From contig NZ_PYWM01000011.1 of NCBI RefSeq assembly GCF_003049665.1, forward strand, positions 1 to 64,000: DNA of 64,000 nt. The letters run 5' to 3'. This document shows, in pieces, positions 1-8,258 of this stretch; the stretch's first letter is position 1, and each line of letters begins with the position of its first letter. The stretch comes from Lysinibacillus mangiferihumi (lineage in GTDB: Bacteria > Bacillota > Bacilli > Bacillales_A > Planococcaceae). The notes beneath the pieces are model-generated. The model saw only the letters and a program-made list of their open reading frames with translations, searched no databases and had not been told where the DNA came from. A program made the position numbers and the translations under genes.

Positions 1-324
1 ATAGGGCATTCACCTCGTGGATAATTTTGGTTTGGTCACTTAAATTATACCATTTTGGGAGGTGCCCATTTTTTATTGTTTGAAAACCCTTGGGAGACAA
101 GGGGTTAGAATTGTGAAATTAACTCAAATACAGAAATGTATGTTATCATAGGACTATTAAACTTGCAATTATTACTGTAATGCTAAACAGTCGGATTCTG
201 TAGTATTATATAGGATTGATAAATTGTTTGAAAAATAGTCAGTATTTCCGATTTTTGTTTTGACAATTCTTTAGTATGATAGACACACAAGGAAATATTC
301 TAACATGAACGGAGGTTATTGGAT
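1..324. other. Intergenic stretch before the first gene
   Basis: No gene is visible. GGGCATTCACCTC near 4-16 and GAGGTGCCC near 60-68, followed by a T run, are loosely complementary and could be the terminator of a gene lying to the left. The rest is AT-rich leader for the LysM gene. The only clear signal is the GGAGG ribosome site at 311-315. Confidence 0.4.
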
Positions 325-1224
325 ATGCTTAAATCAAAAAAATTGAGAATTCTCGCTTTAAGCACTATTGCTACTTCATTTTTTGCGATACAAAATGCTG
401 AAGCTGCAACATATACCGTACAAAAAGGCGATACGTTATCCAAAATCGCTCAAAATCATCAGGTGACGATACAAGATATAAAAAAATGGAATAATCTATC
501 GAAGGATACGATTTATGTAGCACAAAAGTTAGAAATTACAAAGCAGGCAACAGCTGAAACAGGAAAACCTTCTAAACCGACAACTACTACACCTTCAAAA
601 CCTTCAACTGCTGTTCATACAGTTGCGAAAGGTGATACATTATCAAAAATCGCCAAGCAATATAATGTGACAATAAAGGAAATTAAAGAGTGGAATGGCA
701 TAGAGAACGACACGATTTATATTGGACAAGTATTGAAAATTTCTCCAGTAGCTGTCGTACCCGAGGATGATACAGTACATAATAATGTAACTACAGATAC
801 GGGGACCCCATCAAAAGTAACAACAAAAGATCCGACAGCAAATGGACAAGCTATTTACAAAAAAACCGTGGAAGTGGCGAATACATTGATCGGAACACCT
901 TACCTTTATGGCGGTAATACGCCAGAAGGTCTTGATTGCAGTGGGTTTATTTATTATGCATTCAATCAAAGTGGTGTGAAAATAGCGAGAGATAGCAGCG
1001 AAGGCTACTTTAATGGCAATACAACACATGTGAAAAATCCAGTGCCAGGGGACTTAGTATTCTTTGAAAATACTTATAAAGAGGGCATTTCTCATATGGG
1101 TATTTACCTTGGCAACAATAAATTTATCCACGCGGGTACAGATGGTGTGGAACTATCGGATGTGACGTACTCTTACTGGTCAACTAGATTAGTAGGGTAT
1201 AAACGATTCGATACAGTAAAATAA
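325..1224 (+). CDS. LysM-NlpC/P60 peptidoglycan endopeptidase
   Basis: Secreted cell-wall hydrolase, about 299 aa. A signal peptide ends near AEAA (residue 28). Two LysM peptidoglycan-binding domains follow (about 30-71 and 97-141, each with the KGDTLSKIA signature), joined by Thr/Ser/Pro-rich linkers. The C-terminal NlpC/P60 domain starts near residue 175. Its catalytic Cys lies in DCSGF (about 205), with His in SHMGIYLG (about 257) and IHAG (about 269). The family cuts D-Glu to diamino-acid bonds in peptide stems, as in LytF/CwlS-type enzymes. I chose ATG at 325 because GGAGG at 311-315 is 9 nt upstream; the in-frame TTG at 319 is too close to it. Single gene with its own terminator. Confidence 0.93.
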   Translation: MLKSKKLRILALSTIATSFFAIQNAEAATYTVQKGDTLSKIAQNHQVTIQDIKKWNNLSKDTIYVAQKLEITKQATAETGKPSKPTTTTPSKPSTAVHTVAKGDTLSKIAKQYNVTIKEIKEWNGIENDTIYIGQVLKISPVAVVPEDDTVHNNVTTDTGTPSKVTTKDPTANGQAIYKKTVEVANTLIGTPYLYGGNTPEGLDCSGFIYYAFNQSGVKIARDSSEGYFNGNTTHVKNPVPGDLVFFENTYKEGISHMGIYLGNNKFIHAGTDGVELSDVTYSYWSTRLVGYKRFDTVK

Positions 1225-1231
1225 TGAACAG

Positions 1232-1264
1232 GCGATTTTTGCATTAGGGCAAAAATCGCTTTTT
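1232..1264 (+). terminator. Terminator of the LysM-NlpC/P60 gene
   Basis: Perfect 11-bp stem GCGATTTTTGC / GCAAAAATCGC with a 6-nt loop, followed by TTTTT. It ends 18 bp before a 21-bp tandem array. Confidence 0.85.
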
Positions 1265-1281
1265 ATTTGATTGAATGCGTC

Positions 1282-1414
1282 AATCGCCACAAACAACGTG
1301 AGAATCGCCACAAAACCGGAACGAATCGCCACAAAAGGGCGGAGAATCGCCACAAAACCGGAACGAATCGCCACAAAGACCGTGAGAATCGCCAGTAAAC
1401 CAGGGCAAATCGCT
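1282..1414. repeat. Exact 21-bp tandem array, core AATCGCCACAAA (7 units)
   Basis: AATCGCC (the last copy AATCGCT) recurs at 1282, 1303, 1324, 1345, 1366, 1387 and 1408, exactly every 21 bases. The other 9 or so bases of each unit vary among a few types, such as ACCGGAACG and ACCGTGAG. The array fills the space between two convergent genes, right behind a terminator. The same core recurs in the array at 11982-12135. Function unknown. The minus frame is open only because 21 is a multiple of 3. Confidence 0.9.
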
Positions 1415-1434
1415 CCGTACATGTAGGAAATCAA

Positions 1435-1464
1435 AAATCCTTCTTTCCGTAGAAAGAAGGATTT
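1435..1464 (-). terminator. Terminator of secA2-slaP
   Basis: Stem AAATCCTTCTTTC / GAAAGAAGGATTT with loop CGTA, just past the slaP stop. Read on the minus strand it is followed by TTTTTGATTT. Confidence 0.8.
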
Positions 1465-1473
1465 CAGTTATTA

Positions 1474-2373
1474 TTATTGTGTTACACGTGCTGTCCAGCG
1501 AGATAAGTCTGCTTGTTGTGCATCAACTAGTTCAGCTGGGAAGATGAATGTCCAAGGTTTTGTTGAGTTTGGTTGGACAGTTAGGATTGGATCCATTTTA
1601 AATGATCCTTTGGCAATTTGTTTACCTGTTGCGTCGATAATTTCTAGCGGTAATTGTTCTAGATTAATTGCTTTATTGTGACCGTTACGGATAAAGATTG
1701 AAACATTCAGGTTACCATTATCAGCAAGTTTTGCTTGGAGACCAGTAAAGTTAACTTCTGTTTCACCTAATTTGGGTAAAGTATTAACGATTTTTGCAAG
1801 CTCTTCTTTTTGTGCTGCTGGTAATTGTTGTTCCCATGACGGATCTAATTCTAGTTGGTGACCGCGTAAAGATACAAGGTTAAATGCGATTTTCCAACCA
1901 TCTTCTGGCACTTCGTCTACTTTAATAGTTGATTTTTCAAATTCAAAAACCCATGGACGAGCACTTTCAGCTGGAATTGTGCCTAGCGCTTTAAAATCGA
2001 ATTTTTTAGATGCTACAAGCTCATCGTTTTTATCCATAATGAATAATTCAATTTCACCTAACTCAATTGCTTCAGCTAATGATGAGCGGAAAAATGCACG
2101 AACAAGCCATTTCCCTGTGCGTGGCTCATCTTCAATACTAATAGAAGATAGCGATAATTGATTTGGTTTCAATGGCTCTAGCTCATTTGCAAGGAAGTTA
2201 AAAATATACTTTTGTTCTTGTGGTACATTCCAATCAGGATGGAATGACAGCTTCGTTACAACATCACGATTGTCCCCTTTATTTGTAGACGCATTTCCTA
2301 GTAAATCTTTTGAGTCAATTGTGTTTTCTTGCACGATTTTATCTGATTTTTTAAAGAATGAAAATAAACCCAT
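1474..2373 (-). CDS. slaP: Accessory Sec system S-layer assembly protein (SlaP-like)
   Basis: Partner of SecA2 in export of S-layer proteins, as known for SlaP in Bacillus anthracis. The 299-aa product has no signal peptide or membrane segment. It carries two copies of a SLAP-type beta domain, about residues 40-170 and 175-299; each copy has a WNVPQEQK- or PSWEQQLPAAQK-like start and a (P)W.F.F element (RPWVFEF, KPWTFIF). The ribosome site is GGAGG 7 nt before ATG. It starts 2 bp after the secA2 stop, so the two are surely co-transcribed. Family assignment comes from this architecture and the SecA2 linkage. Confidence 0.85.
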   Translation of the reverse strand: MGLFSFFKKSDKIVQENTIDSKDLLGNASTNKGDNRDVVTKLSFHPDWNVPQEQKYIFNFLANELEPLKPNQLSLSSISIEDEPRTGKWLVRAFFRSSLAEAIELGEIELFIMDKNDELVASKKFDFKALGTIPAESARPWVFEFEKSTIKVDEVPEDGWKIAFNLVSLRGHQLELDPSWEQQLPAAQKEELAKIVNTLPKLGETEVNFTGLQAKLADNGNLNVSIFIRNGHNKAINLEQLPLEIIDATGKQIAKGSFKMDPILTVQPNSTKPWTFIFPAELVDAQQADLSRWTARVTQ

Positions 2374-2375
2374 TA

Positions 2376-4736
2376 TTAAACCTCCTGTTGTCCTTCAACC
2401 ATTTTCATGAAGCCTGTAATTTCGATAATAATAGAACGGCGCAATTCTTGGAAATTCTTCCCGAATAATTCGAGTCCTTCTCGTTGATAAATGCGCATTG
2501 GATCTTCTTGTTGATAGTGACGTAAGCCGATACCTTCTTTTAAATGAGCCATTGCTTCTAAATGCTTCACCCAGCCACTATCTATATAGCTCAACATCAC
2601 TTGTGGAATAACCGTCATGACTTCATCATTTTCTGCAAATTTCTCCATATGATTAAGCAGTTCTTGTTCAGAAGGCTGTATATCCGCTAGAATCTGTTTT
2701 ACTTTGCCAACTTCACGATCAATTGTAACCGGAGTAATGAATAATGAATTCAGTGCACTTTCCATTTGGTCATAATCCCATTCTACAGAAGGGAGCTCTT
2801 CAGGTGCAGCATCGCGCACTGCAAAATCGACCGTTTCACGTAGCATTTTTTGCAGCTCTCCCATAACATCTTCACCAGCTAAAATTTTGTCACGTAAGCC
2901 ATAAATAACAGTACGTTGATCATTAATGACATCGTCTAATTTTAAATTGTATTCGCGCATGCCATATTGTGAGCCTTCTACAATACGTTGTGTACGGTTG
3001 ATAAGCTCCTGAACATCTTTGTTTTGAATGACTTCATTTTCATCTACAATCATTTTTGCTGTAAATTTTTCAACTTCTTCTTTTGCATAACGGCGGAACA
3101 TATCATCTTCAATAGAGAGAATGAAGCGACTTTCACCTACGTCACCTTGACGACCAGAACGTCCGCGTAGCTGATTATCCACGCGGCGGCTTTCATGTTT
3201 TTCTGTACCTATTACGTAAAGACCACCAAGGGCATGGACATCGTCACCTAACACGATATCTGTACCACGACCAGCCATATTAGTTGCAACCGTAATACGA
3301 CCTTTTTGACCAGCTTGCGAAATAAGCTCTACTTCTTGCTCAACTGTTTTGGCATTCAGTAATTGGAATTTTAAGCCTTCCTTTTTTAAATGGTCTGCAA
3401 CGGTTTCAGATTGCAAAATGGAAGTAGTACCGATTAAAACAGGTTGCCCTTTTTCATGGCGTCGTTTTGCTTCGGCAGCTACAAATTTATATTTCGCTGC
3501 TTGTGTTTTAAAAATAATATCCGGTTGGTCTACACGTTGACGTGGGCGGTTTGTAGGGATTTGAATAACTTCCATACCGTACACTTCACGGATTTCCTTT
3601 TCCTGTGTTTTCGCAGTTCCTGTCATTCCCGAAAGCTTCGGATACATACGGAAATAGTTTTGAATTGTAATTTGTGCCTGAGCTTTATTTTCTTCAGTAA
3701 TCGTTACGCCTTCTTTTGCCTCGATTGCTTGATGTAAGCCATCTGAAAGAGAACGACCTTCTAAAATACGTCCTGTGAACATATCAACAAGCTCGATTTT
3801 GTCATCTTTCACGATATAATCAACGTCACGCTTGAACATGACATGTGCACGAACCGCTTGGATCACATAGTGATAAAGTGTTTGATGCTCTAAATCGTAT
3901 AAATTGTCAACATTGAAGGCAGCCTCAACCTTTTCAATGCCTTTATCCGTTAAAGAAGTAGCCTTCGTTTCATCATCAAAGTCGTAGTCTTCTTCTGCTT
4001 TAAAGCGTTTTGCTAACATAGCTGCAATGCGATGTAATTCATCGTTTGCAGGCATTTTACCGGCAATTATTAATGGCGTTTTCGCTTCGTCAATAAGTAC
4101 ACTATCAACTTCATCAATAATCGCGAAATGATAAGCGCGTTGTACTTTATCAGCTAAGCTATGTGCCATATTGTCACGTAAATAGTCGAAACCGAATTCG
4201 GTACCGACACCGTACGTAATATCCGCGTTATAAGCGTCTTTTTTGTCATTTGGTTCCATCATCGGTACATTTAAGCCGACTGTTAAACCGAGGAAACGAT
4301 GAATTTGTCCAACAAGCTCATAGTCACGTTTCGCAAGATAATCGTTTACTGTAATGACATGAACACCTTTGCCTTCTAATGCCCGTACATAAGAGGGAAG
4401 TGAAGCAACAAGCGTTTTCCCTTCACCTGTAGGCATTTCAGCAATATTGCCTTCAGTTAATACGAGCCCACCAATTAGCTGTACATCAAAATGACGCATT
4501 CCTAATACACGTTTTGAGGCTTCGCGTACAACTGCAAATGCGTCTGGAATGATGGATGTAATTGGTTCACCTTGATCTAAGCGATCCTTGAAAATAAAAG
4601 TCATTTCTCTTAACTCAGCATCTGACTTATTGACGTATTTTTCTTCAAGATTATTAATTTGTTCTACTATTTTATAGTAGCGTTTTAATTGACGAGCACT
4701 TGTTTGCTCATTGTTGCGTTTGAAAATTGAGAACAT
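2376..4736 (-). CDS. secA2: Accessory preprotein translocase ATPase SecA2
   Basis: 786-aa SecA-family ATPase acting at the membrane with SecYEG on a subset of exported proteins. Visible are Walker A (PTGEGKTL), the DEAD-like IDEVDSVLIDEAKTPLII, the SGMTGTAKT motif and the helicase C motif NMAGRGTDI...[11 protein letters not shown]. Unlike the longer SecA1 at 38.4 kb it lacks the C-terminal Cys-rich zinc tail, which is usual for SecA2. It starts at ATG with AAAGGAG upstream. It is first in a two-gene minus-strand operon with slaP. Envelope genes (tagO, an LCP ligase) lie next to it. Confidence 0.96.
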   Translation of the reverse strand: MFSIFKRNNEQTSARQLKRYYKIVEQINNLEEKYVNKSDAELREMTFIFKDRLDQGEPITSIIPDAFAVVREASKRVLGMRHFDVQLIGGLVLTEGNIAEMPTGEGKTLVASLPSYVRALEGKGVHVITVNDYLAKRDYELVGQIHRFLGLTVGLNVPMMEPNDKKDAYNADITYGVGTEFGFDYLRDNMAHSLADKVQRAYHFAIIDEVDSVLIDEAKTPLIIAGKMPANDELHRIAAMLAKRFKAEEDYDFDDETKATSLTDKGIEKVEAAFNVDNLYDLEHQTLYHYVIQAVRAHVMFKRDVDYIVKDDKIELVDMFTGRILEGRSLSDGLHQAIEAKEGVTITEENKAQAQITIQNYFRMYPKLSGMTGTAKTQEKEIREVYGMEVIQIPTNRPRQRVDQPDIIFKTQAAKYKFVAAEAKRRHEKGQPVLIGTTSILQSETVADHLKKEGLKFQLLNAKTVEQEVELISQAGQKGRITVATNMAGRGTDIVLGDDVHALGGLYVIGTEKHESRRVDNQLRGRSGRQGDVGESRFILSIEDDMFRRYAKEEVEKFTAKMIVDENEVIQNKDVQELINRTQRIVEGSQYGMREYNLKLDDVINDQRTVIYGLRDKILAGEDVMGELQKMLRETVDFAVRDAAPEELPSVEWDYDQMESALNSLFITPVTIDREVGKVKQILADIQPSEQELLNHMEKFAENDEVMTVIPQVMLSYIDSGWVKHLEAMAHLKEGIGLRHYQQEDPMRIYQREGLELFGKNFQELRRSIIIEITGFMKMVEGQQEV

Positions 4737-4908
4737 GAATTTACGCTCCTTTAAAGTTGTCTAAATGCTAGACACATCATTATTCTATCAAATTTTACGA
4801 ATGATGACTACATTTGACATTAAGTAATAAAGGTAGAATAATAGAGAAAAATGGAAAATGTGAAATAGCGGAAAATGATTAGAAAAAGTATATTTCAGAG
4901 CATGTTCG

Positions 4909-4917
4909 TGCTATAAT
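4909..4917 (+). promoter_or_regulatory. Extended -10 promoter for tagO
   Basis: TGCTATAAT fits TGnTATAAT, 44 bp before the tagO start. No good -35 hexamer is visible at 17 bp, as is common with extended -10 promoters. Confidence 0.5.
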
Positions 4918-4961
4918 CAAATTGGATTCAAATGTAGATTATTTTTTTGAGGAGGAGAGAC

Positions 4962-6005
4962 ATGCTTTACGTGTCTTTAATAGCAGCATTCGTTGCTTCC
5001 ATTTTGTTAACTCCACTAGTTAAACGTTTAGCGTTTAGAATAGGTGCCGTTGACACGCCAAACTATCGAAAAGTACATGCACGTATCATGCCAAGGCTCG
5101 GTGGTCTGGCAATTTTCTTTGCGTTTTTAATAGGTGTGGCGGTCTTACAGCCACAAAGTCAATATAGTTTAGCGATTATTATCGGAGCTTGTATTATTGT
5201 AGCAACAGGTGTCATTGATGATATGCGTGAAATATCAGCAAAGGCAAAGATGCTTGGTCAAATAGTTGCTGCACTCATCGTTATTTTTGTGGGTGGTATT
5301 CAAATTGATTTCATTAACTTGCCATTTGGTGGGCAATTAGATTTTGGTTTTCTAAGTATTCCATTCACTATATTGTGGATTGTTGGTATTACAAATGCGA
5401 TTAACTTAATTGATGGCTTAGACGGATTAGCTGCAGGCGTTTCTTCAACTGCACTTATTACTTTATCTGGTCTGGCTTTTATAATGGACGATATGTTCGT
5501 ATTAGCCTTTGCAGCAATTTTAGCAGCAGCTACAATTGGTTTCTTATTTTATAATTTCCATCCAGCTAAAATCTTCATGGGTGATACTGGGGCATTATTT
5601 TTAGGCTTTATGATTTCTGTATTGGCTTTATTAGGATATAAAAACTTTACAATCATTTCGTTAATTATCCCAATTATTATGTTAGGTGTACCGATTTCTG
5701 ATACATTCTTTGCAATTGTTCGTCGTTTACGCATGAAGAAGAAATGGTCTGATCCTGATAAATCCCATTTACACCATCGATTATTGGATATGGGCTTTAC
5801 ACATCGACAAACGGTACTTATTATTTATGGCATTGCAATGATGTTTGGTTTAGCTGCCATTATCTTCTCAATGGCAAAGTTATGGGGAGCCATTTTACTA
5901 ATTACGGTGATCTTAATTGCTATCGAAATTTTTGTTGAAGTCATTGGACTTGCTGGTAAAAACTATAAACCGCTATTAAATTTCATGCGGATATTCAATA
6001 AATAA
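4962..6005 (+). CDS. tagO: Undecaprenyl-phosphate GlcNAc-1-phosphate transferase (TagO/WecA family)
   Basis: Integral membrane enzyme that moves GlcNAc-1-P from UDP-GlcNAc to undecaprenyl phosphate, the first step of wall teichoic acid and related glycopolymers. About 347 aa with some ten hydrophobic segments. MraY/WecA/TagO signatures: DDMREISAKAKMLGQ (catalytic DD loop), NAINLIDGLDGLAAG and the cytoplasmic HPAKIFMGDTGALF. The cytoplasmic loop RRLRMKKKWSDPDKSHLHHRLLDMG holds the HxHH-type motif typical of WecA/TagO and absent from MraY. ATG at 4962 is preceded by AGGAGG (4950-4955); an upstream in-frame TTG at 4947 is not credible. The neighbouring LCP gene supports a wall-polymer role. Confidence 0.92.
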   Translation: MLYVSLIAAFVASILLTPLVKRLAFRIGAVDTPNYRKVHARIMPRLGGLAIFFAFLIGVAVLQPQSQYSLAIIIGACIIVATGVIDDMREISAKAKMLGQIVAALIVIFVGGIQIDFINLPFGGQLDFGFLSIPFTILWIVGITNAINLIDGLDGLAAGVSSTALITLSGLAFIMDDMFVLAFAAILAAATIGFLFYNFHPAKIFMGDTGALFLGFMISVLALLGYKNFTIISLIIPIIMLGVPISDTFFAIVRRLRMKKKWSDPDKSHLHHRLLDMGFTHRQTVLIIYGIAMMFGLAAIIFSMAKLWGAILLITVILIAIEIFVEVIGLAGKNYKPLLNFMRIFNK

Positions 6006-6013
6006 CAAAAGAA

Positions 6014-6058
6014 CTGCTGTAGACAAACTCGAATTTGAGTTCGTCTGCAGTTTTTTTT
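6014..6058 (+). terminator. Terminator of tagO
   Basis: Imperfect long stem (CTGCTGTAGACAAACTC with GAGTTCGTCTGCAG) followed by eight T. It sits immediately before the second 21-bp array. Confidence 0.8.
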
Positions 6059-6075
6059 CAGTAAAAGATGGTTTT

Positions 6076-6195
6076 CGCGGGTAAAACCTCGTGAATCGCG
6101 GGTAAAACACCAGATTTCGCGGGTAAAATCTCGTGAAACGCGGGTAAAACACCAGATTTCGCGGGTAAAACCTCATGAATCGCGGGTAAATAACC
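6076..6195. repeat. Exact 21-bp tandem array, core CGCGGGTAAAA (6 units)
   Basis: CGCGGGTAAA begins at 6076, 6097, 6118, 6139, 6160 and 6181, exactly every 21 bases. The variable half alternates between CCTCGTGAAT-like and ACACCAGATTT-like types, giving a 42-bp higher-order period. It lies between the terminators of two convergent genes. The core differs from the array at 1.3 kb but the period is the same. No function known to me. Confidence 0.9.
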
Positions 6196-6203
6196 CGATA
6201 CTT

Positions 6204-6250
6204 AAAAAAGCCTTTCCGCTATCAAATTTCGATAGTGGAAAGGCTTTTTA
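6204..6250 (-). terminator. Terminator of the LCP gene (bidirectional)
   Basis: Stem AAAAAGCCTTTCC..TATC / GATA..GGAAAGGCTTTTT with A and T runs on its two sides, so it can work in both directions between convergent tagO and the LCP gene. Confidence 0.8.
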
Positions 6251-6253
6251 TTT

Positions 6254-7312
6254 TTATTGCGCTGACTCGTTTGATGAACTGTCATCGCCAGCCGCATTGT
6301 CTTTATCAGTATTACTATTTGTTAAAGCAGAAGACGATTTTTTTCTTGCAAGGTGGTTGTTAAGAATTTCAGATATATCATCAACTGATTGTTGGTCTAA
6401 TTGATAATAATAAACACCTGTAGACATATCGTCGTTACCTTCTAATGTTAATGAATCAATACGTGGCTTACCTTTTGTTAAATAAGACAGGAATGATTTC
6501 ATTTCACTAAATGTCATATTTGTCTTCATGTTATCGCCGATTGCTTTAATAACATCGTCATACTTTGTAATAGAGTCAACAGATGCTACTTTATTTGTAA
6601 TAGCAGTTAAAATTTCTTGTTGGCGTATACCGCGTTGGATATCGTTATCTTGCTTACGTGTACGTGCAAGGGCAAGTGCTTGACTACCGTTTAAATGCTG
6701 TAAACCTGGCTTGAGGTTTATTGTATTACGATCAAATTCATCTTTTTCATGTAGAGCATATGGTACTTCTGCTTCGATACCACCTAAAGCATCCACGACA
6801 TCAATAAACGCATTGAAGTTCATGCGGACATAGTAATCAATCGGAACATCAAAAAGTTTTTCAACCGTTTCAATTGTCGAAAGCGTACCACCTAACGCAT
6901 GGGCATGAGTAATTTTATCTTTATAGCCTACTGAAGGGATATAAACGTAAGAATCACGAGGGATACTTAACATTTTAATAGTTTTCGTAGTATTGTTTAA
7001 AGTTGCAAGAATCAGTGCATCTGAGCGTGAGTTTTCAGAACCTTGCCCACGATTTTCACTATCATCGACACCGACAAATAAAATCGACACATTATCATTA
7101 ACCGGTTCTACTTTTTCTTCTCGTAAAGCAGAGACATCTCGACCTTCTAATACTTCATGTGCTGAGTTGGCTGCGTGTTCAGCTTGCTTTGTAATATAAA
7201 CACCATAGGCTGTAACGCAAATTAGTAAACTAGCAACTAGAAGTAATGCTACTTTTATAATCAAAGAAGCTTTAGAAGACCTCTTCTTCTTTTTTACATT
7301 CGTTCTTTTCAT
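6254..7312 (-). CDS. LytR-CpsA-Psr (LCP) family cell-wall polymer ligase
   Basis: Membrane-anchored enzyme of the TagT/TagU/TagV type that joins undecaprenyl-PP-linked anionic polymers to peptidoglycan. About 352 aa: a basic N-terminus (MKRTNVKKKKRSSK), one membrane segment (IIKVALLLVASLLICVTAYG), then the extracellular LCP domain. LCP motifs include SDALILATLN, the Arg-rich IPRDSYVYIP and LARTRKQDNDIQRGIRQQEIL. The tail is Ser/Asp/Asn-rich. I place the start at ATG 7312, with GAGGAG upstream, rather than at TTG 7354. Convergent with tagO, whose product starts the polymers this enzyme would attach. Confidence 0.9.
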   Translation of the reverse strand: MKRTNVKKKKRSSKASLIIKVALLLVASLLICVTAYGVYITKQAEHAANSAHEVLEGRDVSALREEKVEPVNDNVSILFVGVDDSENRGQGSENSRSDALILATLNNTTKTIKMLSIPRDSYVYIPSVGYKDKITHAHALGGTLSTIETVEKLFDVPIDYYVRMNFNAFIDVVDALGGIEAEVPYALHEKDEFDRNTINLKPGLQHLNGSQALALARTRKQDNDIQRGIRQQEILTAITNKVASVDSITKYDDVIKAIGDNMKTNMTFSEMKSFLSYLTKGKPRIDSLTLEGNDDMSTGVYYYQLDQQSVDDISEILNNHLARKKSSSALTNSNTDKDNAAGDDSSSNESAQ

Positions 7313-7457
7313 ATATGGTATATTCTCCTCTTGATTTTGGGAATAATTATGCAATTGAGCTAAAATTTATTCAAATTAGCACATGGGCGTAATTGATTAA
7401 GTGAGCTCAATATTAAAATTATACTATGGACCTTCAGGATTAGACAATTAAAACTAT

Positions 7458-8093
7458 TTATTTCACAATAAATTCGATAAATTGGGCGTGCTCAAAAGTG
7501 ATTGTTGCTTGCCCATTCGTCAGTTCTGTCACCCAATGACGAAACTGATCTTCTTCCTCTTTTAACACCGAAACTATCATTTCGACACCTTCCAAGTAGT
7601 TTATTTCTTCTAAAGAATATCCAGAGTTGCGAATCTCATTTTCCACTTTTCCAAGCCAAGTGTAGTCTATTGCGATTTTCATAAGGTGATGAAGTTTTCG
7701 TTCGACAACTTGTGCAGCGAGTAATCCCTCTGTTGTTGCTTTACCGTAAGCACGAATAAGACCGCCGCCACCTAATTTAATGCCACCAAAGTAGCGTGTG
7801 ACGACAACGACCGTATCCTTTAAGCCTTGCTTTTTTAATACTTCTAACATAGGGACGCCAGCTGTGCCACTAGGTTCCCCATCATCATTCGCTTTTTGAA
7901 TATGATCATGCTCGCCGATAATATAGGCAGAGCAATTATGTGTCGCATTATGATGCATTTTTTTTATGCGCTCTATAAAAGTCATTGCATCCTCTTCGGT
8001 TTCAGCGCGTTCTATATAAGTAAGAAAGCGAGATTTAGATATTATAATTTCGCTTTCTCCGTAGCCTTTTACAGTTAAATAGTTCTCTCTCAT
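7458..8093 (-). CDS. yvyE: YigZ/IMPACT family protein (YvyE)
   Basis: About 211-aa soluble protein of the UPF0029/IMPACT family, at the same place next to degS as yvyE of B. subtilis. The N-terminal domain carries NCSAYIIG, the family signature DDGEPSGTAG and VVVTRYFGGIKLGGGGLIRAY. The C-terminal third is a DUF1949-like ferredoxin fold. Biochemical role uncertain; eukaryotic IMPACT regulates Gcn2. ATG at 8093 is chosen because the AAAGGAGA ribosome site lies about 10 nt upstream, whereas the ATG at 8102 would be only 1-2 nt away. Divergent from degS. Confidence 0.88.
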   Translation of the reverse strand: MRENYLTVKGYGESEIIISKSRFLTYIERAETEEDAMTFIERIKKMHHNATHNCSAYIIGEHDHIQKANDDGEPSGTAGVPMLEVLKKQGLKDTVVVVTRYFGGIKLGGGGLIRAYGKATTEGLLAAQVVERKLHHLMKIAIDYTWLGKVENEIRNSGYSLEEINYLEGVEMIVSVLKEEEDQFRHWVTELTNGQATITFEHAQFIEFIVK

Positions 8094-8170
8094 AAGTGTC
8101 ATTCTCCTTTAAAATAGGGTTGTATGCTATAAATTTCATAAAGAAAAAGCATTAATTTTTAGCATTGTGA

Positions 8171-8179
8171 TGCTATAAT
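8171..8179 (+). promoter_or_regulatory. Extended -10 promoter for degS-degU
   Basis: TGCTATAAT matches TGnTATAAT, 80 bp upstream of degS. No convincing -35 element is seen. Confidence 0.45.
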
Positions 8180-8258
8180 AGGTTTAGACTTAGATTCTAT
8201 GAAATTGGTCTTTCAAAATACTATGTGATAATAAGGACATTAGACTGGGGAGTACACA

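Noticed and set aside
260-280. TTGACA and TATGAT before the LysM gene as a promoter
   Set aside because: The spacer is only 9 bp, far from 17.
1282-1414. Array taken for CRISPR
   Set aside because: Spacing between cores is only about 9 bp, the units are 21 bp, and no cas gene is in the window. The same reasoning removes the arrays at 6076 and 11982.
5976-6176. Minus-strand frame across the 21-bp array (repeated FYPR-type heptapeptide)
   Set aside because: Open only because 21 is a multiple of three; no ribosome site, and it runs over a terminator. Same for 1189-1434 and 11931-12143.
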